Shown here piece by piece: positions 55,263 through 64,000 of a stretch of DNA of 64,000 bases; the first letter of the stretch is position 1, and every line of letters starts with the position of its first letter. Where the stretch lies: contig NZ_CP108494.1 in the NCBI RefSeq assembly GCF_041435435.1, positions 2,638,501 through 2,702,500 of the forward strand, given 5' to 3'. The position numbers and the translations under genes were made by a program. The notes beneath the pieces are model-generated. The model saw nothing but the letters and a program-made list of their open reading frames with translations. It was not told where the DNA came from and ran no database searches. The DNA comes from Streptomyces sp. NBC_01241. GTDB lineage: Bacteria > Actinomycetota > Actinomycetes > Streptomycetales > Streptomycetaceae.

Positions 55263-57866
55263 TCATGAGCTGCCCACCGCGCTCAGCCCCGTCCCGGCAC
55301 CCGTCACGGCGATCGCGCCGTCCGTGTCCGTGCGCAGCACCACCGCGCCACCCGCTCGGAGCGCGTCGACGGTGCGCGGGGCCGGATGCCCGTACGGGTT
55401 GTCCCTGCCCACGCTCACCAGGGCGAGTCTCGGGCGCGCAGTGTGCAGCAGAGCGGGGTCCTGATGGGCGGAACCGTGATGGGCGACCTTGAGCACATCC
55501 ACCGGCGGCAGCGCGGGATACCTGTGCAACAGCCCTTGCTGCGCCGGAGGTTCGAGGTCGCCCAGGAGCAGCAGGGACAGCCCGCCGGTCCGTACGTAGA
55601 GAGTGACGCTGGCATCATTCGGCTCCTGCGGTACGGGCCCCGACACGGCTCCCTGGTACCCCGGTGCGCCGCCCGCTCCCCTGCCTCCCGCCGGCCACAG
55701 GACTCGCCAGTCGAGGGGCCCGATCCTGCGCCGTTCACCGGGGACCGCCCGCACCATGGGGACGCCCGTCGCGGCGGCCGTTCTCCGGACGAACGCGACC
55801 TGGTCCAAAGGCTCGTCCAGGTTCGTCGCCTGGATCGCCCCGACCGCTCTGCCCCGCAGCACACCGGGCAACCCCCGTACATGGTCCGCGTGGAAATGCG
55901 TGAGGATCAGAAGCGGCACCTCGGTGATGCCCAGGTCGCGCAGACATCGATCGACGAGCCGCGGATCGGGACCGGCGTCGACGACCACCCCCCGGCCCTC
56001 CCCAGCGGCCAGTACCAGGGAGTCCCCCTGACCGACGTCGCACATCACGAACGCCCAGTCGGGCGGCGGCCATCCGGTCAGCACACGGGTGAGCGGAACC
56101 GGGCGCAGCACCGCGACGATCAGCAGCAGCGCGGCGGCCGAGCATACCCATGGATGGCGGACGATACGCCGGGCGGACAGCACCACCACTGCCGTCAGCA
56201 CGGCGAGCAGTAACGCACCCTTCCCGCCGTCGGGCCAGTCGATTTCCGCCCCGGGCAGGGCTGCCCCGGTGCGGGCCACCGAAGCGATCCACCCGGCCGG
56301 CCACCCCGCGAGCCAGGCCAGCAGCTCCGCCACCGGTATGGCCACCGGCGCCAGGGCGAGCGCGGCGAACCCGAGGACCGTGGCCGGTGCCACCGCGAAT
56401 TCGGCCAGCAGATTACACGGGATCGCCACCAGACTGACCCGGGAGGCGAGCAGGACGACGACCGGCGCGCACACGGCCTGCGCCGCGGCGGCCGCGGCCA
56501 GCGCCTCGGCGAGCCGGGACGGAATCCGGCGTCGTTGCAGCGCCTCGCTCCACTTCGGGGCGATGGTGAGCAGGGCACCGGTGGCCAGGACGGAGAGGAC
56601 GAAGCCGTAACTGCGTGCCATCCACGGGTCGTACAGAACAAGCAGAAGGACCGCGGCGGCCAGCGCGGGGATCAGCGATCTGCGGCGCCCCGTGCCGATG
56701 GCGAGCAGGGTGATCAGCCCGCAGGCCGCGGAGCGCAGCACGCTCGGCTCCGGCCGGCAGACGACGACGAAGGCCAGCGTGAGCCCGCCGCCGAGCAATG
56801 CGGTCATCCGCAGCGACATTCCCAACCGGGGTGCCAGACCACGGCGTTCGACACGCACGGCCATGCCCGGTGGCCCGATCAGGAGAACGAGCAGGATCGC
56901 CAGGTTGGCTCCGGAGACCGCCATCAGGTGGGTGAGGTCGGCCGATTGGAAGGCATCGTGCAGTTCCGGAGTGACCCGTGAGGTGTCACCGACCACCAGG
57001 CCGGGCAGAAGCGCCCGCGCATCGGGATCGAGCCGCTCGGTCGCCTCCCGCAGACCGCCACGCAGAGCGCCGGCCAGCCGCTGGACCGCGGAAGGGGGCC
57101 CGGTGACGTGCGGCGGGCCCTTGCCCTCCGGCCGGAGTACGGCGGCGTTGTGCTCGCCTTCGTGCAGGGGTGGCGCCAGTCGGCCTCCGACGCGCAGTCG
57201 TGTGGAGGGGAGCAACTCCTGCCACCCGGCCGTCGATCCGCCGGGCGAGACGATCAGCAGCACCGGCGTGCGCAGCCGGGTGACCGCACCGTCGGGCCCG
57301 GTCAGCCGGGTGATCTCGGCATCCATGAGGAGGGAGGCGGGTGTGCTGTGGTCGCCGCGCACCCGGGGCGCGGTCTGCCTGGCATCGGACGTCACCGTCA
57401 CCTCCGCGTCCACTCTCGCGAACCGCTGGGCCAGCTCGTGGACCGGACCCTGCCGTACGTCCGCGCTGTGCCAGCCGGCCGACGCGGCCCCGGCCGCCGC
57501 GCAGAGCAGTGCCGCAGCGGTTGCAGTTGCGGTGGTGTACGGCCGCTGCCGGTGGCGTACCACGCCCTCGTCATCTGCCGTCCCTCCCCCGGTACCGGCC
57601 GGCAGTCCTCGCATCGCGCGGGTCGCCGACATTCCGGACGTCGCCAGGAGCACCATGGCCGCGCCGACACAGAGCATCACGCCCGTCGTGGTCCACCTTC
57701 CCGGCACGCCGAGCGCGAGCGCCGCTCCGGCCCAGGCCGCCAAGGCCGGCGGGACCAGCCGAAGGTCTAGTGGGCCTTCCTGCCGCGGGTCGGAGGCACC
57801 CAGCCGCCGGCCCGAGGCCGCATGGACGTCCGAGTGGTTCTCCAAGTGGTTCTCCGAGTGGTTCAT
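55263..57866 (-). CDS. comEC: ComEC/Rec2-family DNA-uptake channel protein
   Basis: An 867-residue membrane protein. The N-terminal region has several helices and a soluble DUF4131/OB-like part (about 130–270), the central competence domain has about eight helices (AVSGANLAILLVLLIG to VLRPVPL), and the C-terminal metallo-beta-lactamase-like nuclease domain has LTHFHADHVRGLPGVL and VLKVAHHGSAHQDPALL. In competent bacteria it passes single-stranded DNA into the cell. Its start overlaps the comEA stop (ATGA). Confidence 0.93.
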   Translation of the reverse strand: MNHSENHLENHSDVHAASGRRLGASDPRQEGPLDLRLVPPALAAWAGAALALGVPGRWTTTGVMLCVGAAMVLLATSGMSATRAMRGLPAGTGGGTADDEGVVRHRQRPYTTATATAAALLCAAAGAASAGWHSADVRQGPVHELAQRFARVDAEVTVTSDARQTAPRVRGDHSTPASLLMDAEITRLTGPDGAVTRLRTPVLLIVSPGGSTAGWQELLPSTRLRVGGRLAPPLHEGEHNAAVLRPEGKGPPHVTGPPSAVQRLAGALRGGLREATERLDPDARALLPGLVVGDTSRVTPELHDAFQSADLTHLMAVSGANLAILLVLLIGPPGMAVRVERRGLAPRLGMSLRMTALLGGGLTLAFVVVCRPEPSVLRSAACGLITLLAIGTGRRRSLIPALAAAVLLLVLYDPWMARSYGFVLSVLATGALLTIAPKWSEALQRRRIPSRLAEALAAAAAAQAVCAPVVVLLASRVSLVAIPCNLLAEFAVAPATVLGFAALALAPVAIPVAELLAWLAGWPAGWIASVARTGAALPGAEIDWPDGGKGALLLAVLTAVVVLSARRIVRHPWVCSAAALLLIVAVLRPVPLTRVLTGWPPPDWAFVMCDVGQGDSLVLAAGEGRGVVVDAGPDPRLVDRCLRDLGITEVPLLILTHFHADHVRGLPGVLRGRAVGAIQATNLDEPLDQVAFVRRTAAATGVPMVRAVPGERRRIGPLDWRVLWPAGGRGAGGAPGYQGAVSGPVPQEPNDASVTLYVRTGGLSLLLLGDLEPPAQQGLLHRYPALPPVDVLKVAHHGSAHQDPALLHTARPRLALVSVGRDNPYGHPAPRTVDALRAGGAVVLRTDTDGAIAVTGAGTGLSAVGSS

Positions 57867-59011
57867 GGCACCACCAGAGGCTGGAGGTCGGCGAACCGGC
57901 GATCGCCGATCCCGTTGACTTCGCGGAGTTCGTCGACGGAACGGAAACCGCCGTGCTGGGTGCGATAGTCGACGATGCGCTGGGCGAGAACCGGACCGAC
58001 GCCGGGCAGGGAGTCGAGTTGTTCGACGGTCGCCAGATTGAGGCTGACCGTTCCCGTTGTGGTGCCGCCGCTGCCGGTGCCGGTGCCGCCCGTGGCGGCA
58101 CCTCCCGTCCCGCCCATGACCGGAGGGCCCGGTGGAGCGCCCACCACGATCTGCTCCCCGTCCATGAGCACCCGCGCCCGGTTGAGCCCGGCGAGGTCGA
58201 CACCGGGCCGGGCTCCGCCCGCGGCCCGGATCGCGTCGGCGACCCGTGCGCCGGACGGCAGTTGATGGATCCCCGGCAGTCGCACCTTCCCGCTCACATC
58301 GACGACGATGTGCCCGCCCGACCCTGTCGCGGGTGGCGGCCCCGGTAACGGCTCCGGCGCTGCCGCCACCCCTGGCGACGGCTCCGATGTCCCGGCGTGC
58401 GCAGCTTCGTTGACCGGATCAGGAGCTCGTACGGAATGGGGGCGCGCGGACCAGAAATGCACTGCGGCGAAGACCGCGGTCGCGATCAGGACGACAGACA
58501 GCGCGGCAAGGGTCCTTGGCTCCAAACCGCATCTGAGCCGAAGCCACACCGGAATCCGCTCCCGCAGCGCGGGTGCCACCCTCGCCCGCAGCCCCGGAGC
58601 CGGCGCAGAAACCGGTGTCGAGGCCGGCGCAGAAACCGGTGTCGAGGCCGACGCAGAAGCCGTAGTCGTAGTCGTAGCCCTACCAGGAGCGGGACTTGGT
58701 GTCGGGCTCGGGGCAGGAGCCGGAGCAGAAACAGAACCAGGAGCAGGAGCAGGAGCAGGAGCCAACGCCGAAGCGGGAACGGGCGCCGGAGCCACTGCCA
58801 CCCCGAGCGCGGGCCGCGCGACCCGTCCGCCGTGTGCCCCTCCCATGAGGGCGTCCGCCCGCTGCCGCGAAGCCGCCGCCACAGCGCCCGCACGTCCGCG
58901 CGAGGGCCGTCGTCGTCCGGGTCCGAGGCCGGGACCGCTACGGGCGCGGCCCGGGCCGGGGCCGCTGCCGCTGCCGCTGCCGCTGGTTGCACGATGTGAT
59001 CGGGGAGCCAT
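57863..59011 (-). CDS. comEA: ComEA-family helix-hairpin-helix DNA-binding protein
   Basis: A 382-residue protein. Residues 1–150 are low-complexity (Pro/Ala/Ser/Thr-rich, with two near-identical STPVSAPA units). A membrane helix AALSVVLIATAVFAAVHFW (about 170–188) follows. Then comes a SLBB domain (IVVDVSGKVRLPGIHQLPSGARVADAIRAAGG) and two helix-hairpin-helix motifs (LNLATVEQLDSLPGVGPVLAQRIVDYR; FRSVDELREVNGIGDRRF). It binds DNA for ComEC. The N-terminal start is uncertain because of low complexity. Confidence 0.9.
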   Translation of the reverse strand: MAPRSHRATSGSGSGSGPGPGRARSGPGLGPGRRRPSRGRAGAVAAASRQRADALMGGAHGGRVARPALGVAVAPAPVPASALAPAPAPAPGSVSAPAPAPSPTPSPAPGRATTTTTASASASTPVSAPASTPVSAPAPGLRARVAPALRERIPVWLRLRCGLEPRTLAALSVVLIATAVFAAVHFWSARPHSVRAPDPVNEAAHAGTSEPSPGVAAAPEPLPGPPPATGSGGHIVVDVSGKVRLPGIHQLPSGARVADAIRAAGGARPGVDLAGLNRARVLMDGEQIVVGAPPGPPVMGGTGGAATGGTGTGSGGTTTGTVSLNLATVEQLDSLPGVGPVLAQRIVDYRTQHGGFRSVDELREVNGIGDRRFADLQPLVVP

Positions 59012-59154
59012 GCCTCACGACGGTAGGCACATCCGTCCGAGCCCGCTGAGCGGACCTGATTTCGGTGGACAACCGAGCAGTTGTGGATATCTCGGCCACC
59101 CCGAGGAGTGAAATCCGAGGGCCGATATCCAAGGAGCAGGGCCGCGAACCGGCT

Positions 59155-60000
59155 TCAGCGCGGCGAGACCACGGCCCCGAGCAGTCCGGGCCCGGTGTGC
59201 GCGCCGATCACCGCGCCCACCTCGCTGACATGCAGATCGACCAGGCCTGGCACCCGCTCGCGCAACCGCTCGGCAAGCCGCTCGGCCCGCTCGGGTGCCG
59301 CCAGGTGATGCACGGCGATGTCCACCCGGTCGCCGCCCGAGCGTTCCACGACGATCTCCTCCAGGCGCGCGATGGCCTTCGAGGCCGTCCGCACCTTCTC
59401 CAGCAGTTCGATGCGGCCACCATCCAGTTGGAGCAGCGGCTTCACGGCGAGCGCCGATCCCAGCAGCGCCTGCGCCGCACCGATACGACCGCCGCGACGC
59501 AGATAGTCCAGCGTGTCGACGTAGAAGTACGCGGAGGTACCCGCGGCCCGCTTCTCCGCGGCTGCGACGGCCTCGTCCAGGCTCCCGCCCGCCTCCGCCG
59601 TCTCCGCCGCCGCCAGGGCGCAGAATCCCAGGGCCATGGCGACCATCCCGGTGTCCACCACCCGCACCGGAACCGATGCGTCCTTCGCCGCGAGCAGGGC
59701 GGCATCGTATGTGCCCGAGATCTCGGCCGAGAGGTGCAGCGAGACGATGCCGCCGGCTCCGGCCTCGGCCGCCGCCCGGTACTCGGCGGCGAAAACCTCC
59801 GGGCTGGGCCGGGAAGTCGTCACGGGACGACGCTTCTGGAGCGCCAGTGCGAGGGAGCGGGCCGAGATCTCGGTGCCGTCCTCCAGCGCCTGATCACCGA
59901 GGACGACGGTCAGCGGCACCGCGGTGATGCCGTGCCGCTCCATCGCCTCGGGCGGCAGGTAGGCCGTGGAATCGGTGACGATCGCGACATGGCGGGACAT
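59155..60000 (-). CDS. DegV-family fatty-acid-binding protein
   Basis: A 281-residue protein. The start MSRHVAIVTDSTAYLPPEAME, GIVSLHLSAEISGTYDAALLA and TLDYLRRGGRIGAAQALLGSAL are the DegV signatures that hold one fatty acid. Such proteins (FakB-like) present fatty acids to a kinase. Start at 60000 by homology; the ribosome binding site is weak. Confidence 0.92.
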   Translation of the reverse strand: MSRHVAIVTDSTAYLPPEAMERHGITAVPLTVVLGDQALEDGTEISARSLALALQKRRPVTTSRPSPEVFAAEYRAAAEAGAGGIVSLHLSAEISGTYDAALLAAKDASVPVRVVDTGMVAMALGFCALAAAETAEAGGSLDEAVAAAEKRAAGTSAYFYVDTLDYLRRGGRIGAAQALLGSALAVKPLLQLDGGRIELLEKVRTASKAIARLEEIVVERSGGDRVDIAVHHLAAPERAERLAERLRERVPGLVDLHVSEVGAVIGAHTGPGLLGAVVSPR

Positions 60001-60108
60001 GAGCGGGAGGTTACCTGGCGGGTCCTCGGCTCGGCAGTCCGACCCCGACCGAATGATCGCTCCGGACCGCTTCGGACCGCATCGGGTCACCGCCGGTCGT
60101 CGAACGTC

Positions 60109-60864
60109 TCAGTTCGTCGTTTCGGGCCGAGCCGCCTTCTGCCACGGGTACTCGGTCCGTCCTTGCGGGTCCGGAGCCGTGATCGCCTGCGCCGTACCGT
60201 CGGCGGCCCCTCGTTCCTGCCCCGGCCGGCTCGGCTGCCCTTGCCTCTGTCCTTGCCCCGTCCCCCACCCTTGTCCCTGGCCCTGTCCTTGGCCCTGGCC
60301 GTGGACCGGTTCGTCCGGCTCCACCGTCCAGTGCCGCAGCGCCCCGGCCTCGACATCGATCTGCGCATTCAGCGCGTCCAGATCGTCGTCGGCGAACTGT
60401 CGCGCCCGGTCCCGCGCGGCCCATCGCAGCGAATCCGCGGAGTGTGTGATCCGCTCCGTACGCTGCTTCAGGCCCGGCAGCATCGACGCGACGATCGCCC
60501 GGTCGGGCTCGCGCTCCAGCCTCTTCAGGTCGTCGTCCAGCTCACGCCCGTGCGTCCTCAGCCGCTGGAAGAGGCCCAGTGACTCCGAGAGCGAGGCGTC
60601 TTCGGCGCCCCCCGTCTGCAACGCCTCCTGCGTGGCCCGCATGGATGTGCGCAGCGCGAGCCGCAGCTGCGCCAGCTCTCCGCCCACGCCCGCCTGGCCG
60701 TAGCTCTTGGCCCGCAGCGTGGTGTCCTCGACGGTCCGGCGCGCCTGCGTGATCGTACGGTCCACACCACGCTTCGCCACGCCGATGGCCTTGACGCTCA
60801 CATACACGCCCAGGGCCACGAACGCGAAAAAGAGCAATCCCAGGATGAGGATCACGGCTTCCAT
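60109..60864 (-). CDS. Single-pass membrane protein with (GQ)n tail
   Basis: A 251-residue protein: one N-terminal membrane helix (MEAVILILGLLFFAFVALGVYVSVKA), then a long helical/coiled-coil cytoplasmic part (AKRGVDRTITQARRTVEDT; LFQRLRTHGRELDDDLKRLE), and a low-complexity tail GQGQGQGQGQGWGTGQGQR. The GAGGGG before ATG 60864 supports the start. I do not recognise a family; homologues seem confined to streptomycetes. Confidence 0.82.
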   Translation of the reverse strand: MEAVILILGLLFFAFVALGVYVSVKAIGVAKRGVDRTITQARRTVEDTTLRAKSYGQAGVGGELAQLRLALRTSMRATQEALQTGGAEDASLSESLGLFQRLRTHGRELDDDLKRLEREPDRAIVASMLPGLKQRTERITHSADSLRWAARDRARQFADDDLDALNAQIDVEAGALRHWTVEPDEPVHGQGQGQGQGQGWGTGQGQRQGQPSRPGQERGAADGTAQAITAPDPQGRTEYPWQKAARPETTN

Positions 60865-60924
60865 GAGCGCCCCTCGCATCTCGTTTCGGCTGCCGGATGC
60901 CGGCCCCTCCACCGTAAACGGAAA

Positions 60925-60963
60925 GGGCAGGCCGAGGGTTCCTTCGGAACCCCCAGCCTGCCC
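60925..60963 (-). terminator. Terminator of leuS
   Basis: GGGCAGGC pairs with GCCTGCCC and GGGTTCC with GGAACCC around TTC, with T-rich sequence after it on the minus strand. Confidence 0.85.
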
Positions 60964-61039
60964 GTAGGGGAACGCCCCCACTCCGCGGCACAAAACCGGC
61001 GCATACTCGACAACCGTCACGCGGGGGCGACGACCGCCG

Positions 61040-63913
61040 TCATGCGGGGACGATATTGACCAGCTTCGGCGCCCGCACGATCACCTTGCGGATTCCCGCG
61101 CCGCCCAGCGCCGCGACCACGGCCGGATCGGCCAGGGCCAGCGCTTCCAGCTCCTCGTCCGTGATCGACGGGGAGATCTCCAGACGCGCCTTGACCTTGC
61201 CCTTTACCTGCACGACGCAGGTCACGGCCTCGTCCACGACATACGCCGGATCGGCAACCGGGAAGTCCTGGTGCACGACCGACTCGGTGTGGCCCAGCCG
61301 GTGCCACAGCTCCTCGGCGATGTGCGGGGCCAGCGGCGCCACCAGCAGCACCAGCGACTCGGCGACGCTCCGGGACAGCGGGCCGCCCGCCTTGGTCAGG
61401 TGGTTGTTCAGTTCGGTGACCTTGGCGATAGCGGTGTTGAAGCGCATCCCGGCCATGTCCTGGCCGGCCCCGTCGATCGCCTTGTGCAGCGCCCGCAGCG
61501 TCTCCTCGCCCGGCTCGGTGTCGACGACGGTGACCTCTCCGGTCTCCTCGTCGACGACGTTGCGCCACAGCCGCTGCAGCAGCCGGTACTGGCCGACGAC
61601 GGCGCGCGTGTCCCACGGTCGCGATACGTCCAGGGGGCCCATGGCCATCTCGTACAGGCGCAGCGTGTCCGCACCGTACTCGGCGCAGATCTCGTCCGGC
61701 GTGACGGCGTTCTTCAGGGACTTGCCCATCTTGCCCAGGACGCGGCTGACCTTCTCGCCCTGGTAGTAGAACGTTCCGTCGCGCTCCTCGACCTCGGCCG
61801 CCGGGACCGCGATGCCGCGGCTGTCCCGGTATACGAACGCCTGGATCATTCCCTGGTTGTACAGCTTGTGGAACGGCTCGGCGGACGAGATGTGTCCCAG
61901 GTCGTGCAGCACCTTGGACCAGAAGCGTGCGTACAGCAGGTGCAGTACGGCGTGCTCGGCACCACCGACGTACAGGTCGACGCCACCGGTCGGCTGCCCC
62001 TCGCGCGGGCCCATCCAGTACTGCTCGATCGCCGGGTCGACCAGCTTCTCGTCGTTGTACGGGTCCAGGTAGCGCAGCTCGTACCAGCAGGAGCCCGCCC
62101 AGTTGGGCATGGTGTTGGTCTCGCGGCGGTACTTCCTCGGGCCGTTGCCGTCGCCCAGGTCCAGAGTGACGTTGACCCAGTCGGCGTTCCGGGACAGCGG
62201 GGTCTCGGGCTGGGTGTCGGCGTCCTCGGGGTCGAAGGTGCGCGGCGAGTAGTCGTCGACCTCCGGCAGCTCCAGGGGCAGCATCGACTCGGGCAGTGGG
62301 TGGGCGATGCCGTCCTCGTCGTAGACGATCGGGAAAGGCTCGCCCCAGTAGCGCTGACGGCTGAACAGCCAGTCACGCAGCCGGAAGTTGACGGTGCCCT
62401 CGCCGACGCCGCGCTCCTTCAGCCACTCGGTGATCTTTGCCTTGGCGTCGACGACGCCCAGACCGTTCAGCGAGATCTCGTCATTGGCGGAGTTGACCAG
62501 CTTCGCTTCGTACGAGGAGAAGGCGTCGTCCCATGCCGAGGGGTCCGTACCGCGGTCGTCCGACGGCTGGACCACACAGCGCATGGGCAGCTCGAAGGCG
62601 CGCGCGAAGGCGAAGTCGCGCGCGTCGTGCGCCGGTACGGCCATGATCGCGCCGGTGCCGTAACCCATCAGGACGTAGTCGGCGATGAAGACCGGCACCT
62701 TCTCGCCGCTGACCGGGTTGGTCGCGTACGCGCCGGTGAAGACACCGGTCTTGTCCTTGGCCTCGGCCTGCCGCTCGACGTCGGACTTGGCGGCGGCCAG
62801 CTTGCGGTACGCGGTGACGGCCTCGGCCGGGGACGCGTGCCCGCCGGTCCACACCGCGTGGGTGCCCTCCGGCCAGGCGGCCGGAATGATCCGCTCCACC
62901 AGCTCGTGCTCGGGCGCCAGCACCATGTAGGTGGCACCGAACAGGGTGTCCTGGCGGGTGGTGAAGACGGTGATGTCGCCCGCGCCGTCGACCGGGAAGT
63001 CGACGCGCGCGCCTTCGGAGCGCCCGATCCAGTTGCGCTGCTGCAGCTTGATGGCCTCGGGCCAGTCCAGCCCGTCCAGGTCGTTCAGCAGCCGGTCCGC
63101 GTAGGCCGTGATGCGCATGTTCCACTGGCGCAGCTTGGCCTTGAAGACCGGGAAGTTCCCGCGCTCGGACCGGCCGTCGGCCGTCACCTCTTCGTTGGCC
63201 AGTACGGTGCCCAGGCCCGGCGACCAGTTGACCGGGGCGTCGGAGGCGTACGCCAGGCGGTACCCGCTCAGGACGTCTGCGCGTTCGACGGAACTCAGGG
63301 CGCTCCAGTCACGGCCGTCCGGAGTGGGACGCGAACCGCTCTCGAACTGTGCGACCAGCTCGTCGATCGGGCGGGCCCGGTCGGCCTCGGTGTCGTACCA
63401 GGAGTTGAAGATCCGCAGGAAGATCCACTGGGTCCACTTGTAGTACTCCGACTCGATCGTGGCGAACGAGCGGCGCTTGTCGTGGCCCAGGCCCAGCCGG
63501 CGCAGCTGGGCCGTCATGTTCTCGATATTGGCCTCGGTGGAGACCCGCGGGTGCGTGCCGGTCTGCACGGCGTACTGCTCCGCGGGCAGGCCGAAGGCGT
63601 CGAAGCCCAGGGTGTGCAGCACGTTGTGCCCGGTCATCCGCTGGTGGCGGGCGAAGACATCGGTGGCGATGTAGCCCAGGGGGTGACCGACGTGCAGGCC
63701 CGCACCCGAGGGGTACGGAAACATGTCCATGATGAATTTCTTCGGCTTGGCGGCCAGTTCCGGATTGCCCGCCAGGTCACCGGACGGGTTCGGCGCCTCG
63801 TACGTGCCCTCGGCGTCCCAGAAGTCCTGCCAGCGTGCCTCGATGTCGGCGGCCATCGCCGCCGTGTAGCGGTGCGGCGCAACCGTCTCGGCTGCGGAAT
63901 TCGTCTCGCTCAT
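61040..63913 (-). CDS. leuS: Leucyl-tRNA synthetase
   Basis: A 957-residue class Ia synthetase. HIGH is present as HVGH in [21 protein letters not shown] (in segments near residue 55), and KMSKS as KMGKS in [13 protein letters not shown]. The editing CP1 domain with [20 protein letters not shown] lies between, followed by the anticodon and C-terminal domains ([14 protein letters not shown]). [25 protein letters not shown] is chosen as the start (63913); the frame continues nine codons upstream to 63940. Length and motifs are normal. Confidence 0.95.
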   Translation of the reverse strand: MSETNSAAETVAPHRYTAAMAADIEARWQDFWDAEGTYEAPNPSGDLAGNPELAAKPKKFIMDMFPYPSGAGLHVGHPLGYIATDVFARHQRMTGHNVLHTLGFDAFGLPAEQYAVQTGTHPRVSTEANIENMTAQLRRLGLGHDKRRSFATIESEYYKWTQWIFLRIFNSWYDTEADRARPIDELVAQFESGSRPTPDGRDWSALSSVERADVLSGYRLAYASDAPVNWSPGLGTVLANEEVTADGRSERGNFPVFKAKLRQWNMRITAYADRLLNDLDGLDWPEAIKLQQRNWIGRSEGARVDFPVDGAGDITVFTTRQDTLFGATYMVLAPEHELVERIIPAAWPEGTHAVWTGGHASPAEAVTAYRKLAAAKSDVERQAEAKDKTGVFTGAYATNPVSGEKVPVFIADYVLMGYGTGAIMAVPAHDARDFAFARAFELPMRCVVQPSDDRGTDPSAWDDAFSSYEAKLVNSANDEISLNGLGVVDAKAKITEWLKERGVGEGTVNFRLRDWLFSRQRYWGEPFPIVYDEDGIAHPLPESMLPLELPEVDDYSPRTFDPEDADTQPETPLSRNADWVNVTLDLGDGNGPRKYRRETNTMPNWAGSCWYELRYLDPYNDEKLVDPAIEQYWMGPREGQPTGGVDLYVGGAEHAVLHLLYARFWSKVLHDLGHISSAEPFHKLYNQGMIQAFVYRDSRGIAVPAAEVEERDGTFYYQGEKVSRVLGKMGKSLKNAVTPDEICAEYGADTLRLYEMAMGPLDVSRPWDTRAVVGQYRLLQRLWRNVVDEETGEVTVVDTEPGEETLRALHKAIDGAGQDMAGMRFNTAIAKVTELNNHLTKAGGPLSRSVAESLVLLVAPLAPHIAEELWHRLGHTESVVHQDFPVADPAYVVDEAVTCVVQVKGKVKARLEISPSITDEELEALALADPAVVAALGGAGIRKVIVRAPKLVNIVPA

Positions 63914-64000
63914 GATCCTCAAAGCTCCATCGATCGTCATCTGCCGGCGCCCACGTCTACGGACACGCGTCTACGGAAACGAAAAATCCCCTCGCACAGG

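Noticed and set aside
63914..64000. T-box riboswitch upstream of leuS
   Set aside because: Only 87 bases are available and no specifier or T-box sequence is seen; the window ends too soon to decide.

Overview
This is a contiguous piece of a Streptomyces chromosome core. The base composition is very GC-rich with GC at third codon positions, many starts are GTG (one TTG), and the gene order ppdK–dusB–glyS–znuACB–zur–uppS–recO ... leuA ... era–ybeY–phoH ... rnz ... hrcA–dnaJ–hemW–lepA–rpsT–holA–comEC–comEA–leuS is what I know from Streptomyces coelicolor-type chromosomes. No rRNA, tRNA, CRISPR array, insertion sequence or prophage gene was found. Nearly all genes can be named to family level.

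Layout. 1–5.8 kb: the 5' end of ppdK, dusB, an MFS exporter, two small proteins and glyS. 5.9–9.2 kb: a high-affinity zinc importer (znuA, znuC, znuB) and its repressor zur, with two Zur boxes over the znuA promoter. 9.2–16.4 kb: a YcxB-like protein, uppS, recO, and a two-component system (sensor plus NarL-type regulator) placed with an MMPL exporter, preceded by a palindromic tandem repeat and a zinc-ribbon/TerB protein. 16.5–20.1 kb: leuA with an attenuation-type leader peptide, divergent from a protealysin-like M4 protease and its emfourin-type inhibitor. 20.1–27.7 kb: era, a WxL-like secreted pair, a degenerate cytidine-deaminase-like protein, MmcQ/YjbR, CorC, ybeY and PhoH. 27.8–37 kb: a PfkB kinase and divergent MFS transporter with a CRP-like palindrome between them, adenosine deaminase, RNase Z, a HIT protein, a giant tricorn-type protease and a small lipoprotein. 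37.1–41.4 kb: rsmE, nitronate monooxygenase, dnaJ and hrcA with a perfect CIRCE element. 41.4–50.8 kb: an MBL protein, DUF3097, hemW, a PP2C phosphatase, a fatty acyl-CoA ligase and lepA. 50.9–64 kb: rpsT, holA, a frameshifted aldo/keto reductase, a small hypothetical gene, a YceI protein, comEC/comEA, a DegV protein, a membrane protein and leuS.

Most genes are housekeeping: translation (glyS, leuS, lepA, rpsT, dusB, rsmE, ybeY, rnz, era), replication and repair (holA, recO), cell wall lipid carrier (uppS) and protein folding (hrcA–dnaJ). The less ordinary parts are the doubled Zur site with an apparently leaderless znuA, the leaderless leuA leader peptide with mutually exclusive hairpins, the protease–inhibitor pair, the WxL-like pair lying inside the era/ybeY cluster, the operator-like repeats ahead of the MMPL exporter, and a recurring pattern of short tandem duplications just beyond the stop codons of core genes (era, lepA, holA). 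I see no clear evidence of a wholly new multi-gene system; the WxL-like pair and the protease–emfourin pair are the closest candidates.
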